Source: Lysobacter sp. ISL-50 (GTDB lineage: Bacteria; Pseudomonadota; Gammaproteobacteria; Xanthomonadales; Xanthomonadaceae). Taken from it: 52,550 nt of DNA. Positions 19,757 to 28,547 of the stretch are shown here, piece after piece (position 1 is the stretch's first letter; each line of letters starts with the position of its first letter). The DNA lies in assembly GCF_018612875.1 (NCBI RefSeq), contig NZ_JAGGRI010000030.1, forward strand, positions 1-52,550, written 5' to 3'. The notes beneath the pieces were generated by a model. It had not been told where the DNA came from. It saw only the letters and a list, made by a program, of their open reading frames with translations, and ran no database searches. Both the position numbers and the translations under genes were made by a program.

Positions 19757-20770
19757 ATGACGCAAACCATTACGGTCATCCGTGGCGACGGTATCGGCCC
19801 CGAGATCATGGACGCCACCCTGCACGTGCTCGACGCGATGAATCTCGGCCTGAGCTACGAGTTCGCCGATGCCGGTCTGGTCGCGCTGGAAAAGCACGGC
19901 GAGCTGCTGCCGGCGGCGACGATGGATTCGATCCGCAAGACCCGCGTCGCGCTCAAGAGCCCGCTGACCACGCCGGTCGGCGAAGGCTTCAGCTCGATCA
20001 ACGTCGAACTGCGCAAGCGCTTCGACCTGTACGCCAACGTGCGTCCGGCCAAGTCGTTCCCGAACACCAAGTCGCGCTTCCCGAGCGGCGTGGACCTGAT
20101 CACCGTGCGCGAGAACACCGAAGGCGCCTACATCGGTGAAGGCCAGTCGCTGTCGGAAGACGGCGAGACCGCGCTGCTGACCCAGAAGATCACCCGCCGC
20201 GGTTCCGAGCGCATCGTGCGCTACGCCTTCGATCTGGCCCGCAAGACCGGCCGCAAGAAGGTCACCGTGGTGCACAAGGCCAACATCCTGAAGTCGACCT
20301 CGGGCCTGTTCCTGAAGACCGCGCGCGAAGTGGCGCAGCAGTATCCGGACATCCAGTGCAACGAGATGATCGTGGACAACACCTGCATGCAACTGGTGAT
20401 GCGTCCGGAGCAGTTCGACATCATCGTCACCACCAACCTGTTCGGCGACATCATCTCAGACCTGTGCGCCGGCCTCGTCGGCGGCCTGGGCCTGGCGCCG
20501 GGCGCGAACATCGGCACCGATGCGGCGATCTTCGAGGCCGTGCACGGCTCGGCGCCGGACATCGCCGGCAAGGGCATCGCCAACCCCTGCGCCTTGCTGC
20601 TGGGCGCGGCGCAGATGCTCGACCACCTCGGCCAGCCGGAGAAGGCGACCAAGCTGCGCGAAGCGATCATCGCCACGCTGGAAGCCAAGGATTCGCTGAC
20701 CCCGGACCTGGGCGGCGAGGGCAACACGCTGTCGTTTGCCAAGGCGATCGCGAGCCGCGCCGCGGCGTAA
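19757..20770 (+). CDS. NAD-type isocitrate dehydrogenase
   Basis: A 337-residue beta-decarboxylating dehydrogenase (isocitrate/isopropylmalate family). N-terminal GDGIGPEIM, substrate Ser/Asn region, VRENTEGAYIGEG, RGSERIVRYAF, the cofactor/metal segment NLFGDIISDLCAG, and GSAPDIAGKGIANP. The short length and motif set match the NAD-dependent isocitrate dehydrogenase described in Xanthomonas, rather than the 415-residue NADP enzyme. It would oxidise isocitrate to 2-oxoglutarate in the TCA cycle. Homoisocitrate or isopropylmalate dehydrogenase cannot be fully excluded from motifs. A terminator hairpin follows. Confidence 0.87.
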   Translation: MTQTITVIRGDGIGPEIMDATLHVLDAMNLGLSYEFADAGLVALEKHGELLPAATMDSIRKTRVALKSPLTTPVGEGFSSINVELRKRFDLYANVRPAKSFPNTKSRFPSGVDLITVRENTEGAYIGEGQSLSEDGETALLTQKITRRGSERIVRYAFDLARKTGRKKVTVVHKANILKSTSGLFLKTAREVAQQYPDIQCNEMIVDNTCMQLVMRPEQFDIIVTTNLFGDIISDLCAGLVGGLGLAPGANIGTDAAIFEAVHGSAPDIAGKGIANPCALLLGAAQMLDHLGQPEKATKLREAIIATLEAKDSLTPDLGGEGNTLSFAKAIASRAAA

Positions 20771-20813
20771 GCGGCGCCCGGCAGGGCTCGATGAGCCCGA
20801 TTCGATTCACGAC

Positions 20814-20837
20814 GGGGCGCCTTCGGGCGCCCTGTTT
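20814..20837 (+). terminator. Intrinsic terminator after isocitrate dehydrogenase
   Basis: GGGCGCC-TTC-GGGCGCCC stem with a UUCG-like loop, followed by a T-rich tail (TGTTTCGTTT), about 45 bases after the stop codon. Confidence 0.75.
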
Positions 20838-20862
20838 CGTTTGTGGGGCTTCGATCGCGCGC

Positions 20863-21411
20863 GGTCGCGAGGCCTCTGTAGGAGGGAGCTTTAGCCCCGA
20901 TGCCTTCCGGTCCGAACACCGATAACTGCAAGAGAAGCGTCGGGGCTAAAGCTCCCTCCCACAAAAAAACTCGCGGCTTCCCTCGCACAGCATTCCCCCC
21001 GGCACGCTCGGGATGACGGGCCCAGCGGGAAGGCCGGCTCGTTCAGTTTTCAATGGTTTGGCGCTGTCGCGAGGTCCCTGTGGGAGGGAGCTTCAGCCCC
21101 GATGCTTTCCGGTCCGGATGCCGATAGCTGCAAGAAAAGCGTCGGGGCTAAAGCTCCCTCCCACAAAAAACTCGCGGCTTCGCTCGCACAGCATTCCACC
21201 CCGGCACTCTCGGGATGACGGGCCCAGCGGGAAGGCCGGCTCGTTCAGTTTTCAATGGCTTGGCGCTGTCGCGAGGTCCCTGTGGGAGGGAGCTTTAGCC
21301 CCGATGCTTTCCGGTCCGACGCCGATACCTGTAAGAAAAGCGTCGGGGCTGAAGCCCCTCCCACAAGAAACCCGCAGCTTCCGCCCACACAGCATTCCAC
21401 CCCCGGCACTC
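20863..21411. repeat. 202-bp tandem array of long palindromic elements (2.7 copies)
   Basis: Three near-identical units start at about 20863, 21065 and 21267, with a period of 202 bases. Each has a long inverted repeat (GTGGGAGGGAGCTTTAGCCCC arm, about 25 bp, around a 40-base centre), then a unit-specific spacer with GACGGGCCCAGCGGGAAGG and TTCAGTTTTCAATGG. The third copy is truncated after its palindrome. The same arm reappears in single copies at 46007-46225, so this is a dispersed element family locally amplified. There is no coding content. Long frames across it are artefacts. Confidence 0.92.
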
Positions 21412-21470
21412 GACACGCGCCATGCTGCACTGCAAAATCGCACGGTTTTCGAATCCATTCGGATGAAGCG

Positions 21471-22823
21471 ATGAATCAACCGTCCCAGTCCGGCGCGCCC
21501 CTGTCCCCGAGCGGGCTCGCGCTGACGCCGCTGCTGCTGTTCCTGGCGCTGTTCTTCGGCGCCGGGCTGTATTTCACCGCGCAGGGCGACGCGATGGGGT
21601 TCTACCAACTGCATGCGCCGGTGGCGATCCTGCCGGCGCTGGCATTGGCGGCGTTCATCGCCTGGCGGCGCGGGATCAAGCCGCTGGAGACGTTGCTCAA
21701 CGGCATGGGCGATCACAACGTCGTGCTGATGTGCCTGATCTTTCTGCTGGCCGGCGGTTTCGTCGAAGTGTCCAAGGCGATCGGCGCGGTCGATGCGATC
21801 GTCGCCCTCGGCGTCGGCAACGTGCATCCGGCCTTGTTGCTGCCGGCGTTGTTCCTGGTCGCCGGTTTCATCTCGATGTCGCTGGGCACGTCCATGGGCA
21901 CCATCGCCGCGGTCGCTCCGATCGCGCTGGGCGTGTCGGACGCGTCGGGCCTTGATCGCGCGCTGGTGCTCGGCGCGGTGATCGGCGGCGCGACTTTCGG
22001 CGACAACCTGTCGGTGATCTCCGACACCGCCATCGTCGCCAGCCGCACCCAGGGCTGCACGATGCGGGAGAAATTCCGCGAGAACCTCAAGCTGGCGCTG
22101 CCGGCGGCGCTGGGCACGCTGATCTTGCTGGGTTTCCTCGGCGAAACCGCGCCGGTGCAGACGCCCGACCCGGTGTCGCCGTGGCTGATCCTGCCTTATC
22201 TGATCGTGCTGGGCCTGGCCATCGCCGGCATCGACGTGATCATCGTGCTCAGCATCGGCCTGATCATCGCCGGACTGTTCGGCGTGTTCTTCGCGGAGGA
22301 CTTCGGTTTCGCCGCCTACACCACGCATATCTGGGACGGTTTCGAGAGCATGGTCGAGATCACCTTGCTGTCGCTGCTGGTCGGCGGCCTGGGCGCGCTG
22401 ATGAAAGCCGCCGGCGGACTGGCGTGGCTGGCGCGGGTGATCGGCAAGTTCGCGCGTGGTCATCGCAGTCGGCGCGCGGGCGAAATCAGCATCGCCGCGT
22501 TGTCGGCGACCACCGATGTGTTCACCGCGAACAACACCGTGGCGATCCTGATCAGCGGCGGCCTGGCGCGCGATGTGGCGCAACAGCACGACGTGCCGCC
22601 GGCGCGCGCAGCCAGCGTGCTCGACATCTTCGCCTGCGTGACGCAGGGCGTGCTGCCGTACGGCGCGCAGATTCTGTTGGCGGCGTCGCTGAGCAAGGTC
22701 TCGCCGCTGGAGTTGATCGGCAACGTGCACTACAGCTGGTTGCTCGGCGGGGTGACGATCGTGACGATGCTTTGGCCTTCGCGCAAGCGCAAGCAGGCCG
22801 AGGCGGTTGCTGCGGTGAATTGA
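21471..22823 (+). CDS. NhaC-family Na+/H+ antiporter
   Basis: A 450-residue polytopic inner-membrane protein with about 11-12 hydrophobic helices. The NhaC-type segment SLGTSMGTIAAVAPIA and the following GGATFGDNLSVISDTAIVA are diagnostic of this family. A second copy-like half carries SATTDVFTANNTVAI. It is expected to exchange cytoplasmic Na+ (or another small ion or metabolite) for H+; substrate is inferred from family. I use the ATG at 21471, which places the first helix correctly. An upstream open stretch runs into the repeat array and is not coding. Confidence 0.88.
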   Translation: MNQPSQSGAPLSPSGLALTPLLLFLALFFGAGLYFTAQGDAMGFYQLHAPVAILPALALAAFIAWRRGIKPLETLLNGMGDHNVVLMCLIFLLAGGFVEVSKAIGAVDAIVALGVGNVHPALLLPALFLVAGFISMSLGTSMGTIAAVAPIALGVSDASGLDRALVLGAVIGGATFGDNLSVISDTAIVASRTQGCTMREKFRENLKLALPAALGTLILLGFLGETAPVQTPDPVSPWLILPYLIVLGLAIAGIDVIIVLSIGLIIAGLFGVFFAEDFGFAAYTTHIWDGFESMVEITLLSLLVGGLGALMKAAGGLAWLARVIGKFARGHRSRRAGEISIAALSATTDVFTANNTVAILISGGLARDVAQQHDVPPARAASVLDIFACVTQGVLPYGAQILLAASLSKVSPLELIGNVHYSWLLGGVTIVTMLWPSRKRKQAEAVAAVN

Positions 22824-22873
22824 ACCTTCGCGGCGCGCAAGGTCGGATGCTCCCCGCACGGTAGCGCAAGAAC

Positions 22874-22901
22874 AAAAAAGCCCGGTATCGCCGGGCTTTT
22901 T
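22874..22901. terminator. Bidirectional terminator between nhaC-like gene and mltD
   Basis: A-tract, then AGCCCGG-TATCG-CCGGGCT stem, then T-tract. The tracts on both sides allow it to end transcription of the plus-strand antiporter and the minus-strand mltD. Confidence 0.9.
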
Positions 22902-22918
22902 CTATCAGGGGAAACGCG

Positions 22919-24268
22919 CTACTTCCGCCCCGACTTAGGCCCATCGATCAACAACGCCTGTCCCGGCTTCAGCACCGTCTTCGCATTCAATCCATTGAGC
23001 TTGAGCAGATCCGCCGCGCGCATGCCGTAGCGCTTGGCGATGGTCCACGCGTTCTCGCCGCGGCCGACGGTGTGGCGTCGCGGCGCCGCGGCAACACTCT
23101 TGCCGGCTTTGGTTTTCTTGCCGTCGCTGTCGGCGGTATCGGACGCTTCGGCCGAACCGGAAGTGAAAGCCGCTTCGTTCGCCGCCGATGCAGTGGAGAA
23201 CACCTTCGCCCCGGCATTCGCATCGCTGCCCGCATCGGCGCTGGGAAGCAATTCGCCGCCCGCGAGCGCGAGCGCGGACGCGCTCGATCCGGGCGTGCCG
23301 ATCGCGCTGGCGGCCACCGCCAGCAGCGGCGCGCGCTGGCCGCCGGGGCGAACGATGCGGCCGTTGTCGAACATCGGATTCAGGCGCAGCAACTGCGCCG
23401 AGTCCTGATCGGTGCGCGCGGCCCATTCGCCGATGCTGTCGATCTCCGCCGGCACCGTCACCGCGGCCAGCCGCGGCACCGGCCGGTCCAGCGCGCTGAG
23501 CCATTCGGCGCGGTCGTCGGCCTGCTCCATCAGGCACGACAGGGCGTGCAGCTTGCGCACGTAGGCGGTGGTGATGTCAGACAGGCCGGTGAGGTCGTCG
23601 TGGCGGGTGGCGGCGATGCTCTGGCCGCCGCGCTTGACCGCGTTGAGCACGCGGTATTCGCCGGCGTTGTAAGCCATCACCGTCAGCCGCCAGTCGCCGC
23701 CGAACATGCCGTGCAGGGTTTTCAGGTAACGCACCGCGGCCTGGGTGGACTCCACCGGCGACAGGCGGCCGTCGTAGCCCTCGCGCATCGGCACGCGGTG
23801 GTTGCGCGCGGTCATCGCGATCATCTGCCACAGTCCGGCCGGGCCGCTGGCGCTGCGCGCGCCGGGGCGGTAGCCGCTTTCGACGAACGGGATCAGCGCG
23901 TATTCGGTCGGCAGGCTGGCTTCGCGCAGCGCATCGACCACGTAGCCGAACAGCGGCAGCAGGTCGTCGTCCTTGGCCGCCAGGCGCTTGGGCGCGGTGG
24001 CGAAGTGCTGGCGCCAGCGGCTGCTGACCCCGGGTTCGCAGGTCTTGTCGGCCAGGCCGTCGCGGAAGCGCTGGTAGATGTCGCGGCCGTTGCGGGTCGG
24101 GCCGGTGTCGTTGGCCGGGTCGGCGGCCGGCGGCGGCGCCAGCTGGGCGGCGTCGGCCGCCAACGCCGGCGCCGCGGACAGGGCCGCGCTCAGGCACAGG
24201 CAGGCGGCCAGGGCCGCGTGCAACGGCCGGCGCGAAGCCGCCCGGGCCAGGGCGCGCGCCGGTCTCAC
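22919..24268 (-). CDS. mltD: Membrane-bound lytic murein transglycosylase D
   Basis: 449 residues. The start is GTG at 24268, overlapping the gloB stop (GTGA); the open frame continues upstream through gloB but is not coding there. N-terminal signal sequence to about residue 38 (APALA). SLT domain with catalytic Glu130 in PFVESGYRPGARS and GPAGLWQMI, then MAYNAGEYRV. A Ser/Ala/Asp-rich linker leads to one C-terminal LysM (HTVGRGENAWTIAKRYG). It cleaves glycan strands of peptidoglycan in the periplasm. E. coli MltD has two or more LysM domains and a lipobox; here I see one LysM and no clear lipobox. Confidence 0.9.
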   Translation of the reverse strand: MRPARALARAASRRPLHAALAACLCLSAALSAAPALAADAAQLAPPPAADPANDTGPTRNGRDIYQRFRDGLADKTCEPGVSSRWRQHFATAPKRLAAKDDDLLPLFGYVVDALREASLPTEYALIPFVESGYRPGARSASGPAGLWQMIAMTARNHRVPMREGYDGRLSPVESTQAAVRYLKTLHGMFGGDWRLTVMAYNAGEYRVLNAVKRGGQSIAATRHDDLTGLSDITTAYVRKLHALSCLMEQADDRAEWLSALDRPVPRLAAVTVPAEIDSIGEWAARTDQDSAQLLRLNPMFDNGRIVRPGGQRAPLLAVAASAIGTPGSSASALALAGGELLPSADAGSDANAGAKVFSTASAANEAAFTSGSAEASDTADSDGKKTKAGKSVAAAPRRHTVGRGENAWTIAKRYGMRAADLLKLNGLNAKTVLKPGQALLIDGPKSGRK

Positions 24269-25050
24269 GCGCGGAACCCGTCCTTCCAGCGCCGCAGTTC
24301 GGCGAAGGTCTCGACCTCGTCGGCCGGCTCGCGACCCAGGCGGTGGGCGATCGCGCGGATCACCCCCGGCTGGCGCGTGCGCAGGAACGGGTTGGTCTGG
24401 CGTTCTTCCGCGATCGAGCTGGGCAGGGTGGGGCGTCCGGCGTTGCGCATGGCCTGGGCCTGTTCGGTACGGCGTTGCAGCGCCGGGTTGTCGGGTTCGA
24501 CCACGCGCGCGAAGGCGGCGTTGGACAGGGTGTATTCGTGGCCGCAGCAGACCCGGGTGTCGTCCGGCAGGGCCGCCAGACGGGTCAGCGAGGCCAGCAT
24601 CTGGGCGGGCGTACCTTCGAACAGGCGGCCACAGCCCAGGCTGAACAAGGTGTCGCCGCTGAACACGATGCGGTCGGTCGCGCGGCCGCCGCGCTCCAGG
24701 TAATAGGCGATATGGCTGCGGGTGTGGCCGGGCACGGCCAGCACGTCCAGGGTCCAGCCATCGACGTGGATCTTGACCCTGTCGCCGACCTGGGCGGTGG
24801 CGCTGGCGATGCGGCCGTCGTCGGGGGCGAACACCGGGATGTTCGGCCAGCGCTCGCGCAGCGCCGGGGTGGCGCCGATGTGGTCGTCGTGGTGGTGGGT
24901 CAGCAGGATTCCGACCGGGCGCAGGCCGTGCGCGGCCGCGGCCAGGACCGGGGCGGCGTCGCCCGGATCGACGATCACCGCGGCTTCGTCGTCGCCGGAC
25001 AAGGCCCAGATGTAGTTGTCGCTGAGGGCGGGCAGGGCGAGCAACCGCAT
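24265..25050 (-). CDS. gloB: Hydroxyacylglutathione hydrolase (glyoxalase II)
   Basis: A 261-residue metallo-beta-lactamase-fold enzyme that hydrolyses S-lactoylglutathione to lactate in methylglyoxal detoxification. The dinuclear metal motif THHHDDHIG is at residues 51-59, with the downstream metal ligands in AVPGHTRSHIAYY and VFSGDTLFSLGCGR, and CCGHEYTLSNAAFA binding substrate. Order mltD-gloB-yafS-rnhA-dnaQ is the same as in E. coli, which supports the call. It is coupled to mltD by a 4-base overlap and divergent from the methyltransferase. Confidence 0.95.
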   Translation of the reverse strand: MRLLALPALSDNYIWALSGDDEAAVIVDPGDAAPVLAAAAHGLRPVGILLTHHHDDHIGATPALRERWPNIPVFAPDDGRIASATAQVGDRVKIHVDGWTLDVLAVPGHTRSHIAYYLERGGRATDRIVFSGDTLFSLGCGRLFEGTPAQMLASLTRLAALPDDTRVCCGHEYTLSNAAFARVVEPDNPALQRRTEQAQAMRNAGRPTLPSSIAEERQTNPFLRTRQPGVIRAIAHRLGREPADEVETFAELRRWKDGFRA

Positions 25051-25163
25051 TGTGAGGACTCCTGGCTGTCGCCCCGCGGGCAGGGCCGCTTGGCAGTAGG
25101 CTGGTTGCTCTGGCGCGCGCTGGAATCGATCCGGTCGCGACAGGACTATGCTCTAGCTCTGCC

Positions 25164-25233
25164 GATTCCCGATTCCCGATTCCCGATTCCCGAATCCCGA
25201 ATCCCGATTCCCGATTCCCGATTCCCGAATCCC
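25164..25233. repeat. Heptanucleotide tandem repeat (GATTCCC/GAATCCC)10
   Basis: Ten exact 7-base units: four GATTCCC, two GAATCCC, three GATTCCC and one GAATCCC. It lies in the divergent promoter region, starting 113 bases upstream of gloB and ending 25 bases before the methyltransferase ATG, so copy-number changes would alter promoter spacing. GATTCCC and GAATCCC also allow several partial hairpins with their complements. Confidence 0.95.
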
Positions 25234-25257
25234 GGCCCCACACACCGAGACGCGACC

Positions 25258-25980
25258 ATGCCCGCCCTGTCCCACGGCCGTCAACCCGATCACGATTCCA
25301 GCCCGGCCCTGCGCTGGTTCGGCGAGGTGCCCGGGCATGGCCTGCTGGACGTGGAAGCCGCGGCGATGGCGCCGGTGCTGGCGGCCAGCCCGAGCCTGCC
25401 CTGGGCCTGGTTCGGGGTCGCCGCGGCCTCGCCGCCGCCGGGCCGGGGCGTGGCCCTGCGCCGCAGCCGCGACGGCTTCGACGGCCCGCTGCGCTGCCGC
25501 CTGCCGCTGCCGCTGGCCAGCGAAGGCTTCGGCGCGGTGCTGCTGCAGCACGTCTTCGACGACGGCGCCGATCCGCAGCCGCTGCTCAGCGAGTGCGCGC
25601 GCATCCTCGCTCCGGGCGGGCGCCTGTGGCTGGCCACGCTCAATCCCTGGAGCCCGTACCGCCTGCGCTGGGCGCGCAGCGGCCTGATCGCCCGCGACGC
25701 CGGCCACTGGCAGGCGATGCTGCGCGCCTCGGGCTTCGCCTCCGATCCGGTCAGCCTGCAATGGCTGGGCCCGCGCTGGCGGGTCGCTCATGGCGAAGCT
25801 GGGATCGGCGCGGCCGACGTGGTCCGCGCCGGCGTCGCCCTGAGCCTGACCAAGCGCGTGCACGCCGCGATTCCGCCCTCGCGCCTGCAGCAACTGCGTT
25901 GGCAGACCGGATTGATCCCGCGCGACGCCGCCGCGCATCGCGGCGCCAGCGCCGCGCGCCGCGACGATAAGCAGCGATAA
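25258..25980 (+). CDS. YafS-like SAM-dependent methyltransferase
   Basis: 240 residues. The C-terminal part of a class I methyltransferase fold is visible: a motif II-III region LPLASEGFGAVLLQHVFDD, then the LAPGGRLWLATLNPWSPYRL strand typical of YafS and ubiquinone/SmtA-type enzymes. The glycine-rich motif I is weak or replaced by a region rich in Pro and Ala (residues 55-70), so catalytic activity is uncertain. The gene sits between gloB and rnhA as yafS does in E. coli; function of YafS is unknown. I chose the ATG right after the heptanucleotide repeat. Confidence 0.8.
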   Translation: MPALSHGRQPDHDSSPALRWFGEVPGHGLLDVEAAAMAPVLAASPSLPWAWFGVAAASPPPGRGVALRRSRDGFDGPLRCRLPLPLASEGFGAVLLQHVFDDGADPQPLLSECARILAPGGRLWLATLNPWSPYRLRWARSGLIARDAGHWQAMLRASGFASDPVSLQWLGPRWRVAHGEAGIGAADVVRAGVALSLTKRVHAAIPPSRLQQLRWQTGLIPRDAAAHRGASAARRDDKQR

Positions 25981-26010
25981 TGCCCGGCCGTTTTACTGAG
26001 TAGTCGTTGC

Positions 26011-26481
26011 GTGAGCCCAACCAACCAAGGCGCGGACAAAACCGTAGACATCCACACCGACGGCGCCTGCCTCGGCAATCCAGGCCCCGGCGGCTGGGCG
26101 GCGCTGCTGCGCTACAAGAGCCATGAGCGCGAGCTATCGGGCGGCGAGCCGGACACCACCAACAACCGCATGGAGCTGATGGGCGCGATCATGGGCCTGG
26201 AAGCGCTCAGCGAGTCGTGCCAGGTGGTGCTGACCACCGACTCGCAGTACGTGCGCAAGGGCATCACCGAATGGATCGGCAACTGGGCGCGGCGCGGCTG
26301 GAAAACCGCCGGCGGCGACCCGGTCAAGAACCGCGACCTGTGGGAACGCCTGCACGCGGCCAGCCAGCGTCATCAGATCGAATGGAAATGGGTCAAGGGC
26401 CACTCCGGCAATCCGGAGAACGAGCGCGTGGATACCTTGGCTCGGGTGCAGGCGGAGCGGCTCAGGCCATACAGGCCGTAG
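26011..26481 (+). CDS. rnhA: Ribonuclease HI
   Basis: 156 residues. Complete catalytic set D17 (IHTDGA), E55 (RMELMGA), D77 (TTDSQYV) and D141 (NERVDTLA), with the active-site His131 in [10 protein letters not shown]. It cleaves RNA in RNA-DNA hybrids. The GTG start at 26011 leaves the usual short N-terminal tail. It is followed after 113 bases by dnaQ on the same strand (not overlapping or divergent as in E. coli). Confidence 0.96.
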   Translation: MSPTNQGADKTVDIHTDGACLGNPGPGGWAALLRYKSHERELSGGEPDTTNNRMELMGAIMGLEALSESCQVVLTTDSQYVRKGITEWIGNWARRGWKTAGGDPVKNRDLWERLHAASQRHQIEWKWVKGHSGNPENERVDTLARVQAERLRPYRP

Positions 26482-26594
26482 TTCCGCAATCGAGCGACGA
26501 CACAGAGCAACGAGGAGGAAACTCGGCCTCGTCGCTCCTTCCTAATGCCTCGCTTTGTACGCCACTCGTTCCTGGCTTCTGAGACAATCCCTGC

Positions 26595-27329
26595 ATGCGT
26601 CAAATCATCCTAGACACCGAAACCACCGGCCTGAGCTGGGAGCGCGGCAACCGGGTGGTCGAAATCGGCTGCGTCGAGTTCATCGAGCGCCGCCCGACCG
26701 GCCGCCACTTCCACAAATACGTCAAGCCCGATTGCGACTTCGAAGCCGGCGCGCAGGAAGTCACTGGCCTGTCGCTGGAGCGGCTGGCCAACGAGCCGCG
26801 CATGGAAGAGGTGGTCGAGGAGTTCCTGGAGTTCATCCGGGGCGCCGAGCTGATCATCCACAACGCGGCCTTCGACGTCGGCTTCCTCAACAACGAGCTG
26901 TCGATCTGCGGCGCGCAGTACGGCAAGCTGGCCGATCACGTTCCCAACATCGAAGACTCGCTGCAGTTGGCGCGCCAGCGCTATCCGGGGCAGCGCAATT
27001 CGCTGGACGCCTTGTGCAAACGCCTGGGCGTGGACAATTCGCATCGCCAGTTGCACGGCGCGCTGCTCGACGCCCAGTTGCTGGGCGAGGTCTATATCGG
27101 CCTGACCTCGGGCCAGGAAGAAATCGGCTTCGGCGATCCGTCCGCCGCCGCGCAGCACAAGAAGCTCGACGTCCAGGTCGATCTGAGCGCGCCGCGTCCG
27201 CGCGTGATCGTGCTGGCCGATGAAATGGCCGCGCACCAGGCGCGGCTGGAGAAGCTGCGCAAGAAGGCCGGCAAGTGCGTGTGGGATCTGTCCGAGCCGC
27301 TGGAAACCGCGCAGGCCGTCGAGGCCTGA
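26595..27329 (+). CDS. dnaQ: DNA polymerase III epsilon subunit (3'-5' proofreading exonuclease)
   Basis: A 244-residue DEDDh exonuclease. Exo I contains D7-T-E9 (ILDTETTGL), Exo II lies in IIHNAAFDVGF and Exo III in HRQLHGALLDAQLL. The C-terminal about 60 residues form the tail that binds the polymerase alpha subunit in the replisome. Length matches E. coli DnaQ (243). It follows rnhA in the conserved cluster. Confidence 0.96.
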   Translation: MRQIILDTETTGLSWERGNRVVEIGCVEFIERRPTGRHFHKYVKPDCDFEAGAQEVTGLSLERLANEPRMEEVVEEFLEFIRGAELIIHNAAFDVGFLNNELSICGAQYGKLADHVPNIEDSLQLARQRYPGQRNSLDALCKRLGVDNSHRQLHGALLDAQLLGEVYIGLTSGQEEIGFGDPSAAAQHKKLDVQVDLSAPRPRVIVLADEMAAHQARLEKLRKKAGKCVWDLSEPLETAQAVEA

Positions 27330-27418
27330 GTCCGCGCGCCGGCGCTCGCGCCGGCCGATGCGGTGGCGTGGTCGCGGCGTGCGCCGCTCCGGGCCAGCGT
27401 AGCGAGAGGCTCAGCGCC

Positions 27419-28123
27419 TCAGTGGCTGCGCACCAGCACCACGGTGACGTTGTCCGAGCCGCCGCCGTCCAGCGCCGCGGCGACCAGCGAGTCCACGCAT
27501 TCCTGCGCGCTGCAGTCGTTGTGCGCCAGCACGCGGGCGATGCTGCGATCGTCCACTTCCTCGGTCAGCCCGTCGCTGCACAGCAGCAACTGCATGCCCG
27601 GACGCAGTTCGCCGGTCATGGTCTCGACGTTGAGGTTGCGCGGGTCGGTCACGCCCAGCGCCTGGGTGACGACGTTGCGGTGCGGATGGCTGCGCGCCTG
27701 TTCGTGGGTGATCGCGCCGTTGGCGATCAGCTCCTGCACGTAGCTGTGGTCCTGCGACAACTGGGCCAGATGGCCGTCGCGCCACAGGTACACGCGGCTG
27801 TCGCCGACCCAGGCCACTTCGAAGCGATTGCCGTTGATGCGCGCGGCGACCACGGTGGTGCCCATCGGCAGCGCGTCGTTGCGGCGGCGCGAGGTGCGGA
27901 TGATCTCCTCGTCGGCGATCCGGATCGCCTGCGCCAGCGCGGTGCCGTTGCGGACCTCGCGGACGATCGCCTCGCGCGCCAGCGCGCTGGCGACCTCGCC
28001 GTATTCGTGACCGCCCATGCCGTCGGCGACCAGCCACAGGCCGAGTTCGCTGTCACCGTAATAGGTGTCTTCGTTGAGTTCGCGGCGCAGGCCGACGTGC
28101 GTGAGGTGTCCGAATTCGATCAT
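27419..28123 (-). CDS. PP2C-family Ser/Thr protein phosphatase
   Basis: A 234-residue stand-alone PP2C (PPM) domain. Metal-binding motifs: RELNEDTYYG near residue 15, VADGMGGHEYGE near 33, LLLCSDGLTEEV near 160 and GGSDNVTVVLV at the C-terminus. It is a soluble cytoplasmic Mn/Mg-dependent phosphatase. Such genes often pair with a Ser/Thr kinase or FHA protein in type VI or stress signalling, but neither is in this window. It is convergent with dnaQ; a GC-rich inverted repeat at about 27336-27355 separates them. Confidence 0.9.
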   Translation of the reverse strand: MIEFGHLTHVGLRRELNEDTYYGDSELGLWLVADGMGGHEYGEVASALAREAIVREVRNGTALAQAIRIADEEIIRTSRRRNDALPMGTTVVAARINGNRFEVAWVGDSRVYLWRDGHLAQLSQDHSYVQELIANGAITHEQARSHPHRNVVTQALGVTDPRNLNVETMTGELRPGMQLLLCSDGLTEEVDDRSIARVLAHNDCSAQECVDSLVAAALDGGGSDNVTVVLVRSH

Positions 28124-28514
28124 CTGCCGGTCATGCCATTCGCGTCGTCGGGTGTGCCATTGCTGAAAACGGAATCATCGCGACCGAGCGGCCGTGTGGC
28201 AAGAAAGCGTGATCCCTGCACGGCTTCATGCATGAGCGCCGATGAAGACCGCGTGTGCGCCAGATTGCTTGCGCGCCGGTCGCGGTCCATCGATATCGAT
28301 AAAGTCCTCGCCCTTGTGCGGATCGGTGCCGCCGTGGATCGAGACTCGCCCAACGCGCCCAAACCGTCGATGAAGGGCCGTGCGCGAGGCTTGTCCGGAT
28401 TGCTCAGTCGAAAACGAAGCGCGGCCGCATGGCGCGATGCGCTCCGCTCCCGGCCGGCGTCCGGCCCGGGCGCGATCGGGCGCGATCGGGCGCGCCGCGG
28501 CAAAACGCGAAAAA
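28124..28514. other. Gene-free region upstream of the PP2C gene
   Basis: About 390 bases. Open frames on both strands are short, without ribosome binding sites or recognisable domains. A short run of GGGCGCGATC repeats occurs at about 28466-28491. It probably contains only the PP2C promoter and the flank of the former tRNA locus. Confidence 0.5.
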
Positions 28515-28543
28515 CACAACGGGCCCACGAGGGGCCCGTTGTG
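28515..28543 (-). terminator. Strong minus-strand terminator, probable ancestral tRNA-Ser terminator
   Basis: Perfect 12-bp stem (28515-28526 with 28532-28543), five-base loop, and on the minus strand a run of five T directly after the stem. No complete gene ends here on the minus strand; just upstream of it on that strand is the 17-base copy of the tRNA-Ser 3' end. It therefore looks like the tRNA's original terminator, separated from the tRNA by the island. Confidence 0.85.
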
Positions 28544-28547
28544 CGTA

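Noticed and set aside
20860-21470. Possible CRISPR-like array because of regularly spaced repeats
   Set aside because: Units are 202 bases with nearly identical spacers and long palindromes; there are only three units and no cas genes. This is a tandem duplication, not CRISPR.
24269-25243. A long fusion frame joining an upstream gene to MltD on the minus strand
   Set aside because: The upstream part is gloB read in the wrong frame; the GTG overlapping the gloB stop gives a normal signal peptide.
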